Assembly: GCA_017449925.1 (NCBI GenBank)
Contig: JAFSYO010000062.1
Location: 1 to 5,853, forward strand
DNA from: Stomatobaculum sp.
GTDB lineage: Bacteria; Bacillota_A; Clostridia; Lachnospirales; Lachnospiraceae
Direction: 5' to 3'
Length of the DNA stretch: 5,853 bases
How positions within the stretch are numbered: the stretch's first letter is position 1; every line of letters starts with the position of its first letter. The position numbers were made by a program, and so were the translations under genes. Below are positions 1 to 5,853 of the stretch, in pieces. Under the pieces are notes generated by a model. That model did not search any database, was not told where the DNA came from, and worked only from the letters and a program-made list of their open reading frames with translations.

Positions 1-2135
1 AGCGTCTTCACCAGACGCACGTTGCCGCCGCTGCCCTCCAGATCCGTGTAGCTTTCCGCCCGGCAGGGATACAGATAACACTCCGGCTCATCGGACATGG
101 TCAGAAGATGGATCCGCGGGGCGTTCTTAAGGTAGCGGTATATCGGTTCCTTCGCATTCAGGATCATGTAGTTCATGACATCTGACTCATGATCGTAGAA
201 CCCGTAGTGATCCAGCTTCAGTTCGGTGAACCCCCTGGCCCCGGCCCAGTTGGTGATGGAAGTCATGAACAGCGCCATCACGATGGCCGGGGTAAGCGCC
301 CTTAGAAGACCTCCCTCCCAGAGGGCCGCCGCGGTCACCGCCGCCAGCGCATAACTCAGATCATAATAGTTTCCGTCCACCTGGTACAGAAGCTTCAGCG
401 TCACCAGATCAAAACAAAGGAATACGGCCAGGGTGAACAGAAGATATCTGAGAGGAAGACGGCCCGGTCCCGCATCTTTCCTCAGGGCTTCCTGTCCGGC
501 CCGCCCCCGGACTTCCTGTCCGGCCCGGATCGCCGCCGCAAGAAGCAGTGCCGGAAAAAGCGTGGTCCCCCAGGCGATCAGGATATGAAGATCTTTATCC
601 TCTGAAGGCGCCACAAACACTGCCCCGATCCGCTGCAGAAGGAACCCTGCCAGTTCCGCGGCGCTGTACCCTGCCGAGCTGTCAGGCACTTCCTGTACCG
701 CCAGCGGATAATGCCCGTGAAAGCCGATCTTTTCCCATATCCCGGTAAAGACTGTCACCAGGGGATAACCTGTGAGGTGTACTGTGCGGAGCGTCACCCC
801 GAGAAGAGCAATACAGGGAAAGAACAGGATCAGTCCCGCGGCCCAGGGCTTCGGCAGGAAGCCGAAGGTGATCTCTTTTCTGTGAAGCAGAAGAAAGGCC
901 GCCGTGGAAAGGAAGAGGAGTCCCGAAAACGCGATGGCGGTGGGCTTCAGCGCCAGCGTCATCGCCAGGGCCGCCAGTCCCCAGAACAGGGAGCGGATCC
1001 CTGGTTCCCCTCCGGCATTCCCTCCCAGCAGGGCCGGCATTTCTGCCAGGAACATCATCTGAAACAAAAGCGTCACCATATCCGTTTTCGCGGAGGTGGA
1101 AAGATTCATGATTCCCGGAATGCAGGCGCACAGAAAAGCAGCCCGCAGTCCCGCCCTGCTTCCGAAACAGCGCGCAGTCAGATCGCCTGTCAGCACCAGG
1201 AAAAAAACGGCGCACCAGAAGGAAAAGCTCAGCACAAAGGCGTAGGTCGGCGTTCCGGAAAGTGGCAGCGCCAGGATCTCCAGGCCCTTCGGATAAAAAT
1301 AAACTGCGTTCACCGACCCCAGGTTCTCAAAGATCCCCATGCCGTTGTCCAGAATATATCCGGAACGAAGGCCGTAATGCACGGAATCGTAATCGAGGGT
1401 GATGTTCATGCGCCCGGCGTGCAGCATCAGGATCAGCAGGATCCCGAACAGAAGAAACCTGCGCTCCTTCTCCCAGCCGCCTGTCCCAGCCGCGAATATG
1501 CGGTCAGCCGCTGCCGCCGGTTCCCGGTCCGGCCCTTCCGCCGTGTAGGGCAGAGGCAGCAGGCCGCTGACCCGGAAAAGCTGGAGCACCAGGAAAGCAA
1601 GGAGGATCAGAAAGGCCGCAGCTTTCCTGGCGGTGCCGATCCCTCCGACGTGGATCCCGGAAAGGAAACAGAGGAAGACCATCATGACTGCGCAGCCCGT
1701 CAGAAAGTCATGGGACGCCCGCTGCACATCTCCGGGAAGGCTGATCCCCTCCCTCTTCCTGAGGGGCAGGAGCACTGTTTCTCCGATGACCGCCAGTCCG
1801 GCAAAATACATCCCCGTGACGAAAAGCGGCAGAAAAATGCGGTGAGCCCAGAGAAAACCGCAGACGATCAGCGCCTCCGTGACTGCCCTGGCCCTGCGTC
1901 CACTGATACAGCGGTCCGCCAGGATCAGCAGAACAGCCGCCAGAATAAGCTCCAGATACATCACGGGAGTCCGCCAGTCCGAGAGCTGTTCATAGAGAAA
2001 ACCGGATCTCCAAAGCAGCAAAAGCGAAGGGACCGTCAGTCCCAGCGCAACGCTGAAGACGACCGTCTCCCCCGCTTTTTTAAAGCGCGGTCCTGTTTCC
2101 CCGCGCTGATCCGGATTATGATTTGTAAGCGTCAT
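1..2135 (-). CDS. Large polytopic membrane protein, probable GT-C-type glycosyltransferase (3' end outside window)
   Basis: One uninterrupted minus-strand frame of 711 codons runs from the ATG at 2135 off the left edge, so the C-terminus is missing. The N-terminal 20 residues are polar; after that come roughly 12-14 hydrophobic segments (about 26-42, 57-73, 86-118, 143-162, 171-188, 227-241, 299-317, 385-418, 431-450, 516-536, 562-582, 613-628). Between segments, around residues 246-290, lies a polar loop with LDYDSVHYGLRSGYILD and YFYPKGLE. An acidic D-Y-D-S motif in the first large outer loop followed by a tyrosine/proline-rich stretch is what GT-C enzymes (ArnT/PMT-like, using polyprenyl-phosphate sugars) show; LKPTA at 396-400 resembles their cytoplasmic lysine motif. 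After about residue 630 the chain becomes polar and probably lies outside the cell. The start is set by an AGGAG site and overlaps the glycosyltransferase gene upstream by 20 nt, indicating translational coupling. Membrane protein is sure; the GT-C role is inference, and a polymerase or uncharacterised transporter-like protein remains possible. Confidence 0.72.
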   Translation of the reverse strand, partial: MTLTNHNPDQRGETGPRFKKAGETVVFSVALGLTVPSLLLLWRSGFLYEQLSDWRTPVMYLELILAAVLLILADRCISGRRARAVTEALIVCGFLWAHRIFLPLFVTGMYFAGLAVIGETVLLPLRKREGISLPGDVQRASHDFLTGCAVMMVFLCFLSGIHVGGIGTARKAAAFLILLAFLVLQLFRVSGLLPLPYTAEGPDREPAAAADRIFAAGTGGWEKERRFLLFGILLILMLHAGRMNITLDYDSVHYGLRSGYILDNGMGIFENLGSVNAVYFYPKGLEILALPLSGTPTYAFVLSFSFWCAVFFLVLTGDLTARCFGSRAGLRAAFLCACIPGIMNLSTSAKTDMVTLLFQMMFLAEMPALLGGNAGGEPGIRSLFWGLAALAMTLALKPTAIAFSGLLFLSTAAFLLLHRKEITFGFLPKPWAAGLILFFPCIALLGVTLRTVHLTGYPLVTVFTGIWEKIGFHGHYPLAVQEVPDSSAGYSAAELAGFLLQRIGAVFVAPSEDKDLHILIAWGTTLFPALLLAAAIRAGQEVRGRAGQEALRKDAGPGRLPLRYLLFTLAVFLCFDLVTLKLLYQVDGNYYDLSYALAAVTAAALWEGGLLRALTPAIVMALFMTSITNWAGARGFTELKLDHYGFYDHESDVMNYMILNAKEPIYRYLKNAPRIHLLTMSDEPECYLYPCRAESYTDLEGSGGNVRLVKT
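488..527. repeat. Short in-frame tandem repeat inside the membrane-protein gene
   Basis: The 16-base word CTTCCTGTCCGGCCCG occurs at 488-503 and again at 512-527, a period of 24 bp. Because 24 is a multiple of three, the frame is kept, and the protein carries RAGQE twice (residues about 537-541 and 545-549) in a polar loop between two hydrophobic segments. This looks like a recent local duplication by slippage. A change in copy number would lengthen or shorten a loop without breaking the gene. Confidence 0.8.
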
Positions 2136-2946
2136 AGGATCTCCTGTACCAGTGAAGGATCAGGTCCGCAGCCCATTCGGGCCAGAGCCTCCGGAACATC
2201 TCCTTCTCTTCTTTCTCCCGGGCGTGATCTGCTATACAGGCAGCGGTGGCCGCCCCGTCGTGGACCCGGTAGAACATCAGCGGTGATTCCTCGCAGATCC
2301 ATCTGCCGCTCTCCGCGGCAAAGTCAAACAGAAATTCCCAGTCCAGGATAAATTTCCTGTCTTCCTGAAAAGGTGCTGTCCGGAAGGCGCTGACGGTATC
2401 TTTTCTGTAGGAAACAGAGGGACAGATCACGGGATTTCCAAAGCGGAGCGCAAGGCGCTTTACCCAGGTCAGATGAGCGAGACCCCTGAACCGGAGCGGA
2501 AACCGCAGCACTGTCTTCACGATCTCCGGAACGCCCGGGAATTTTTCCGGCCTCCCGTTTTTCACTGTCACGGAAGCGCAGGCAAAAAGATCCATGTCCG
2601 GCCACTGCTCCGCCGTCTTAAGGATCGTCTCTGTGTAATGCTTTTCATATATGTCGTCCTGATGCGCCAAAGTCACGAATTCTCCCCGGGCTGAACGGAA
2701 CGCATAGTTCCAGTCCGCCCCGATACCTCTGACGCCTCCGTCCCGCTGAAGATCCCGAACCATCAGCGGGATTCCGTATTTCTCCGAAAGGCGGCTTATG
2801 TGACCGTTCGGCGTGGAGGTGCAGATCAGCAGTTCCGAGGACACTGTCTGGGCCTTCAGGGATCGAAGACACCCCTCCAGGTAAGGCGACTCGCCGTAGG
2901 CGCAGACCGCAAAGCTGTGCCTGGGCCTTTGTTCTTTTTCCGACAT
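2116..2946 (-). CDS. Family 2 (GT-A fold) glycosyltransferase, soluble
   Basis: A 276-residue protein that should transfer a sugar from a nucleotide donor in the cytoplasm. The N-terminus (residues 11-34, SFAVCAYGESPYLEGCLRSL and onward) is the first beta strand and helix of a GT2 Rossmann-like domain. Residues 75-88 (IGADWNYAFRSARG) match the conserved helix that precedes the metal site, and HQDD at 95-98 stands where the DXD motif is expected. LDWEF at 201-205 fits the catalytic-base region, and YRVHDGA at 226-232 matches the R-x-H motif near the end of such domains. I see no membrane segment, so it is not a dolichol-phosphate-type enzyme with a C-terminal anchor. The start has a GAGGG site 7 nt upstream. 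It follows the isomerase gene by 27 nt and overlaps the next gene by 20 nt. Donor and acceptor cannot be read from the sequence. Confidence 0.9.
   Translation of the reverse strand: MSEKEQRPRHSFAVCAYGESPYLEGCLRSLKAQTVSSELLICTSTPNGHISRLSEKYGIPLMVRDLQRDGGVRGIGADWNYAFRSARGEFVTLAHQDDIYEKHYTETILKTAEQWPDMDLFACASVTVKNGRPEKFPGVPEIVKTVLRFPLRFRGLAHLTWVKRLALRFGNPVICPSVSYRKDTVSAFRTAPFQEDRKFILDWEFLFDFAAESGRWICEESPLMFYRVHDGAATAACIADHAREKEEKEMFRRLWPEWAADLILHWYRRSYDAYKS
2141..2145 (-). promoter_or_regulatory. Ribosome binding site fixing the start of the membrane-protein gene
   Basis: AGGAG on the minus strand lies 5 nt before the ATG at 2135-2133 and sits inside the last codons of the upstream glycosyltransferase gene. 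It decides the start of a gene whose frame would otherwise be open to choice, and supports translational coupling across the 20-nt overlap. Confidence 0.75.
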
Positions 2947-2973
2947 TCCTCTTCCCTCTTTTCTGCCTGAACT

Positions 2974-3639
2974 TTACACCGGGAAGAAATGTTCTTCGAT
3001 CTGCAGGCAGAGGGCATGGTACACCGGCAGATGAAGCTCCTGGATCTGGTAAGTCTCCTTCTTGGGAACGATAATGGAACAGTCGGCGATCTTCCCGATC
3101 TCGCCGCCGCCGCGCCCCGTGAGGGCGATGACCTTCATGCCCCTGGCGTGGGCGGCATCCACCGCGTAAAGAAGGTTCGCGGAGTTGCCGGAAGTCGTGA
3201 TCGCGAACAGCACATCTCCGGGCTTACCGTAGCCGTATACCTGCTGGGCATATCCTGTCAGCCAGTTCTTATCGTTCGCGTAGGCCGTGGTCAGTCCCAC
3301 ATGGGCCGAGACTACGATGACGGGCAGCGCCTGCTCCAGTTCCTCCGCCAGCCGCGCGCCCCGCTCCGGATTCAATTCCCGCAGCACAGCGGCCTCCGCC
3401 GGAGAAATGCGGCGCTTCTTCGCGAAACTCTTCATCAGCTCGCCGGCAAAGTGCTCACAGTCCGCGGCACTTCCGCCGTTCCCTCCCGCCAGCACCTTTC
3501 CGCCGTTCTCAAAACAAGTGATGAGGATCTGGAGAGCCTCCCGGATATCCTTCTCCACCGGAACAAGCTCCGGGAACCGTTCCGTCAGGATCCTGACGTA
3601 ATCCTGAGGTACTGTCTTAAAATCATCTCTGTTCGCCAT
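2974..3639 (-). CDS. GmhA-like SIS-domain phosphosugar isomerase
   Basis: A 221-residue single-SIS-domain protein. GmhA converts sedoheptulose 7-phosphate to D-glycero-D-manno-heptose 7-phosphate in the cytoplasm. The signature GGNGGSAADCEHFAGELMKS (residues 52-71) and the phosphate-binding loop TTSGNSANL (148-156) are intact. The four metal ligands known for GmhA (His, Glu, Gln, His) appear to be H63, E67, Q200 and H208; the last two keep the expected spacing of eight. It is some 25-30 residues longer than classic GmhA (about 190-195), the extra lying at about 73-105 between the first signature and the LTTAYAND motif. I recall this longer form from Clostridia, so it is probably a subfamily trait. 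The ATG at 3639 has a GAGGAG site about 8 nt upstream that shares bases with the stop codon of the gene before it (12-nt gap). Heptose as product is inference; a different ketose phosphate is possible. Confidence 0.87.
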   Translation of the reverse strand: MANRDDFKTVPQDYVRILTERFPELVPVEKDIREALQILITCFENGGKVLAGGNGGSAADCEHFAGELMKSFAKKRRISPAEAAVLRELNPERGARLAEELEQALPVIVVSAHVGLTTAYANDKNWLTGYAQQVYGYGKPGDVLFAITTSGNSANLLYAVDAAHARGMKVIALTGRGGGEIGKIADCSIIVPKKETYQIQELHLPVYHALCLQIEEHFFPV

Positions 3640-3651
3640 AAAATCTTCTCC

Positions 3652-3900
3652 TCAAAGCTCTCCGCCTCTCTGCCGCACTGCTTCCCGGAACTCTTCCTTC
3701 GTCATTTCCGCAGTGCCGCCGCAGCCGGGACACCTGCTGAAATACCGCACTTTAATCGGAATCGGCAGGATCAGGAGGATTAGCCAGGTGGTCGCCTTGA
3801 TAAGGTGCCAGTTTCCAACATGGCCGCACCGGGTGCAGGTATGGTAGCCTTCAATGCCAAAGTCCTTTTCCGAGGTATGCATTCCGATGAAGAAAAACAT
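3652..3900 (-). CDS. Small zinc-ribbon protein with one hydrophobic segment
   Basis: An 82-residue protein starting MFFFIGMHTSEKDFG, the opening typical of the small zinc-ribbon family in Firmicutes (zinc_ribbon_15-like, from memory). Two cysteine pairs, C22-x2-C25 (CTRCGH) and C57-x2-C60 (CPGCGG), should bind one zinc ion. Between them, residues about 37-49 are strongly hydrophobic with a Leu/Ile/Pro run (WLILLILPIPI), which in this family may be a membrane dip or simply the core of the fold. The C-terminal 15-20 residues form a charged helix. The start is well supported by an AGGAGGG site 6 nt before the ATG. It lies 54 nt after the GntR gene and 12 nt before the isomerase gene, so it is probably co-transcribed. 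No biochemical role is known to me for the family; any link to glycan synthesis comes only from position. Confidence 0.83.
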   Translation of the reverse strand: MFFFIGMHTSEKDFGIEGYHTCTRCGHVGNWHLIKATTWLILLILPIPIKVRYFSRCPGCGGTAEMTKEEFREAVRQRGGEL

Positions 3901-3954
3901 AAGAATCCCTCCTGCCTGTTCCGCTGCCGCTCTTCCCCGGTCCCACGCTTTTTT

Positions 3955-4683
3955 TCAGCGGATAATGAATTCGAAATTCTCGCCGTATCCGCACTGGTAG
4001 CTGGTATGGACCGGCTTTCCTTCTCCGTTCACCACACATCCCTTGAATTCCAGCAAGGCAGAATTCCGGGCCACCCCCAGGATCTTCGCCATCTTCGTGC
4101 TTGCCTTCGTGATGTTCAGGCGGATCGTGGTAGACCTCAATTCTACCCCCCGGACTTCCCGGAGATAACGATAGGTGGACATGTGCTCCAGATCAATGGA
4201 CAGGAGATCCGAATACTCCATAGGATAATAGTTTTCCTCATAAGCCAGCGGTTTCCCGTTGCCGGTGCGGAGTCTGGATATATAAACAGCCGACTCCCCT
4301 TCCTTCAGATGAAGCTGCTCCTTCACCGACGGCGACTTCGGGATCAGGATTCCTGTTTCCAGGATCCTCGCTCCGGGTGTCAGGCCGTTTGCCTCGCACA
4401 TTTCACTGAAACTCAGGGGTCCGCTGTCCAGCCTGCGGGAAAACCTGGGCGCAGTCACAAAAGTTCCCTTCCCCTGCTTTTTTTCCACCAGGCCCTGGCT
4501 CACCAGTTCATCCACTGCGCGGCGGACCGTAATACGGCTCACTCCGTATTTTTCCGAAAGTTCCGCCTCTGTCGGGATCCTCCCATTCCGTCCGAACACA
4601 TTCGCAGCAATGTCCTTTCTCAAATATTCAACGATCTGAGCGTATAATGGTATCACGCTGTTGTATTCCATTGCTGTGCTCAT
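3955..4683 (-). CDS. GntR-family transcriptional regulator, HutC subfamily (UTRA domain)
   Basis: A 242-residue regulator, the usual length for HutC-type GntR proteins. Residues about 10-78 form the winged helix-turn-helix: IPLYAQIVEYL opens it, IPTEAELSEKYGVSRITVRR (36-55) holds the helix-turn-helix with recognition helix 49-60, and GKGTFV (71-76) is the wing. Residues about 88-240 are a UTRA effector domain, with SFSEMCEANGLTPGARILE, the YISRLRTGNGKPLAYEENYY region (134-153) and the closing FEFIIR. Relatives such as NagR/YvoA and FrlR bind phosphorylated or amino sugars through this domain, so a sugar phosphate effector is likely. The first ATG has a GAGG site 6 nt upstream; a second ATG at codon 5 has no better site. 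It has its own promoter and a palindrome in its leader, suggesting autoregulation. Its position as first gene implies it controls the four downstream genes; it may also act on the deglycase gene next door. Confidence 0.94.
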   Translation of the reverse strand: MSTAMEYNSVIPLYAQIVEYLRKDIAANVFGRNGRIPTEAELSEKYGVSRITVRRAVDELVSQGLVEKKQGKGTFVTAPRFSRRLDSGPLSFSEMCEANGLTPGARILETGILIPKSPSVKEQLHLKEGESAVYISRLRTGNGKPLAYEENYYPMEYSDLLSIDLEHMSTYRYLREVRGVELRSTTIRLNITKASTKMAKILGVARNSALLEFKGCVVNGEGKPVHTSYQCGYGENFEFIIR

Positions 4684-4704
4684 AATTGTCCTCGTTTCTT
4701 CGAA

Positions 4705-4724
4705 ATTACATCTTATAATGTTAT
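4705..4724. promoter_or_regulatory. Candidate operator palindrome in the leader of the GntR gene
   Basis: ATTACAT-CTTATA-ATGTTAT is a 20-bp imperfect inverted repeat: the 7-base arms pair except at the third base. It lies downstream of the predicted -10 box and 21 nt before the start codon, where a bound repressor would block elongation or initiation. Length and symmetry suit a GntR dimer, but the sequence is not the classic GT-N-TA-N-AC core, and AT-rich DNA gives such repeats by chance. The link to the adjacent regulator is inference. Confidence 0.42.
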
Positions 4725-4738
4725 GTCACCCTTGTACT

Positions 4739-4767
4739 ATTCTATAACAGCACCTGAAAAATAACAA
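4739..4767 (-). promoter_or_regulatory. Sigma-A-type promoter for the GntR-led operon
   Basis: On the minus strand a -35 box TTGTTA (4767-4762) is followed after exactly 17 bp by a -10 box TAGAAT (4744-4739, five of six to consensus). Transcription would begin near 4732, about 48 nt before the ATG at 4683. It lies just past the terminator of the upstream gene, so it supplies independent expression for the operon. A second AT-rich box, TATAAG at 4717-4712, lacks a matching -35. Confidence 0.6.
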
Positions 4768-4785
4768 GCTTTACCTACAGCGCTG

Positions 4786-4815
4786 AAAAAGAAAGAGACC
4801 GCCCGCGGTCTCTTT
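4786..4815 (-). terminator. Intrinsic terminator after the SIS deglycase gene
   Basis: A perfect 10-bp inverted repeat (AAAGAGACCG at 4792-4801, CGGTCTCTTT at 4806-4815) encloses a 4-base loop. On the minus strand the stem is followed by CTTTTTC (4791-4785), a short U-tract. It begins 14 nt after the stop codon of the SIS gene and separates it from the GntR-led operon. The plus-strand side lacks a U-tract, so it is one-directional. Confidence 0.88.
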
Positions 4816-4829
4816 CCGGATACAGAACA

Positions 4830-5828
4830 TCAGTATTCAAATTTCCACATATATCTTCTGTATGTCATAGGATGCATCCGCACGTCTCCCATGGCCGCGA
4901 TCATCTGCTTTGAGATCGGATGCATCAGCGAGGCGTTGAAATATTCCGCCACATGCTCATCGATCTGGTCCAGGCCCAGTTCTTTTGCATCGACGACCCA
5001 GTGATGTCCCGCAAACTTGTTCAGGAAACGCTCCGCTCTCTCATCCACCGGTCGCGTACGTCCCACGCTCTTCCAGAGAAGGATCGCCAGGTCCTTGTCC
5101 GTAGTTTCAAAAGCGCCGTGGAAATATTCCCCGGAATGGACCGGTACGCAGTGGACTGTCTGCATCTCCTGGAAGAAGCAGAAAGCATCACTGTAGGAAA
5201 CCTCCCACGCGGCGCCGCTGGACATGACATTCCAGATTTTGTCGTCTTTATATGTCATCGCGAACTTTGCCGCCGCCGGCTTCAGGTCCTCCCGCGCTTT
5301 TCCGTAGATCTCCTCCAGCTGTTCAAACCCGCGGATAGCCTGCTCGTAATAGGGATAGTTCTCATACTCCTTCAGAAGTACGAATGCCAGCTTCAATGCT
5401 GTACCCATGCTGTTGGTGTGCACAAGGCTCTGGTCCTTGTACCACTCATCGGCGTGGTTGTAAACGATTTTATAGCGTCCGGCTTTTGCCGTCTCGGAAT
5501 CCGCTGAACCGGAAAGAGCGATCGTCACCGCCCCCAGGCTGTCTGCCTTTTTCAGGGCCTCCACCGTTTCCGCCGTCGCCTTGGTGGAAGTTCCGATCAC
5601 CAGAGTGCGGCTGTCGATATTCCGGGGCGTGGCATTCACGAATTCGCTGGCGTTGTAGGCCTGTACGCGGATCCCGCCCTCTTCGTTCAGGAGATATCTC
5701 GCCGGATACGAAGATGCCAGCGAGCCGCCGCAGGCGACGAACACCACCTGCTTCAGTCCTCCGTTTGCTTCCAGATCCGCCTTTGCCTGGCGGACAGCTT
5801 CCATTACTTCCTGTAATCCCTTGATCAT
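4830..5828 (-). CDS. Double-SIS-domain sugar-phosphate deglycase, FrlB/FraB-like
   Basis: A 332-residue protein with two SIS domains (about 20-155 and 180-330) and no glutaminase domain, so not GlmS. The family, with FrlB (fructoselysine 6-phosphate) and FraB (fructose-asparagine 6-phosphate), splits phosphorylated Amadori compounds into glucose 6-phosphate and an amino acid or amine in the cytoplasm. Seen here: FVACGGSLASSYPAR (30-44), GTSTKATAETVEAL (79-92), HSGEYFHGAFE (231-241) and the family-type ending RRYMWKFEY. The catalytic Glu/His pair described for FraB, 16 residues apart, lines up with E221 and H237, so an active deglycase is likely. Length fits FrlB (about 340). The ATG at 5828 has AGAGG 5 nt upstream and a GGAGG-rich leader reaching the window edge; genes before it, perhaps a transporter or kinase, are not visible. 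A terminator follows. Substrate is unknown; a glucoselysine- or glucosaminate-type relative is an alternative. Confidence 0.86.
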   Translation of the reverse strand: MIKGLQEVMEAVRQAKADLEANGGLKQVVFVACGGSLASSYPARYLLNEEGGIRVQAYNASEFVNATPRNIDSRTLVIGTSTKATAETVEALKKADSLGAVTIALSGSADSETAKAGRYKIVYNHADEWYKDQSLVHTNSMGTALKLAFVLLKEYENYPYYEQAIRGFEQLEEIYGKAREDLKPAAAKFAMTYKDDKIWNVMSSGAAWEVSYSDAFCFFQEMQTVHCVPVHSGEYFHGAFETTDKDLAILLWKSVGRTRPVDERAERFLNKFAGHHWVVDAKELGLDQIDEHVAEYFNASLMHPISKQMIAAMGDVRMHPMTYRRYMWKFEY

Positions 5829-5853
5829 ACTGACCTCTCTTCTCTTCCTCCGG

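Noticed and set aside
682..1215. A 177-codon minus-strand frame overlapping the membrane-protein gene
   Set aside because: It is out of frame with the 711-codon frame that runs through the whole region and gives a low-complexity Arg/Gly/Ser-rich product with no recognisable domain.
711..2351. A 546-codon open frame on the plus strand
   Set aside because: It is antisense to the membrane protein and the end of the GT2 gene. The product is rich in Gln, Arg, Lys and Pro without any domain, membrane segment or ribosome binding site; GC-rich codon bias on the minus strand explains the lack of stops.
3427..3486. Idea that the two SIS proteins are duplicates of each other
   Set aside because: The GmhA-like protein has one SIS domain with metal ligands, the other has two SIS domains of the deglycase type; motifs differ and no recent duplication is visible.
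2989..3783. Plus-strand frame opposite the isomerase and zinc-ribbon genes
   Set aside because: Both genes on the other strand carry clear family motifs and good ribosome binding sites; this frame shows neither.
3943..3957. Possible small hairpin (CGCT, A-rich loop, AGCG) just after the GntR stop codon
   Set aside because: The stem is only 4 bp and no U-tract follows on the minus strand, so it is unlikely to end transcription; read-through into the zinc-ribbon gene is more likely.
3805..4647. Plus-strand frame of 280 codons opposite the GntR gene
   Set aside because: The product has no recognisable fold and the minus-strand regulator is unambiguous.
4714..4719. Perfect TATAAT on the plus strand
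   Set aside because: There is no -35 box at a suitable distance upstream and no plus-strand gene to express; it is part of the AT-rich palindrome.
4920..5507. Plus-strand frame of 195 codons opposite the SIS deglycase gene
   Set aside because: It is a shadow of the deglycase gene, whose motifs and start are well supported; some Leu/Val-rich stretches mimic membrane segments only by chance.

Overview
The window reads as part of a GC-rich Firmicutes chromosome, most likely a gut-type member of the Clostridia (Lachnospiraceae-like). This rests on strong purine-rich ribosome binding sites, tightly packed genes, a HutC-type GntR regulator, a small zinc-ribbon protein of a kind common in low-complexity Gram-positive genomes, and the style of the sugar isomerase and glycosyltransferase. 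The taxonomic call is inference; there is no rRNA or marker gene here. All six genes lie on the minus strand, so they are read from high to low coordinates.

At the right end (5828-4830) is a double-SIS-domain protein of the FrlB/FraB deglycase type. It is closed by a clear intrinsic terminator (4786-4815). The only sizeable intergenic gap (4684-4829, 146 bp, AT-rich) holds this terminator, a sigma-A-like promoter facing left, and a 20-bp imperfect palindrome just downstream of the promoter that looks like an operator.

Left of the gap is what looks like one operon: a GntR/HutC regulator with a UTRA effector domain (4683-3955), a small zinc-ribbon protein with one hydrophobic segment (3900-3652), a GmhA-like phosphosugar isomerase (3639-2974), a soluble family-2 (GT-A) glycosyltransferase (2946-2116), and a very large polytopic membrane protein resembling GT-C glycosyltransferases (2135 to the window edge, 3' end missing). 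Gaps are 54, 12 and 27 nt, then a 20-nt overlap, and I see no convincing terminator inside the set.

Taken together, the operon could make and attach a sugar to a cell-surface molecule: the isomerase supplies a phosphosugar, the GT2 enzyme transfers an activated sugar in the cytoplasm, and the membrane protein transfers a lipid-linked sugar outside. The regulator may switch the whole set in response to a sugar phosphate, perhaps one connected with either SIS-domain enzyme. No nucleotidyltransferase, sugar kinase or flippase is in view, so the pathway is incomplete here. I do not see a defence system, mobile element, CRISPR array, tRNA or rRNA. The system is a plausible but not obviously unprecedented glycan operon.
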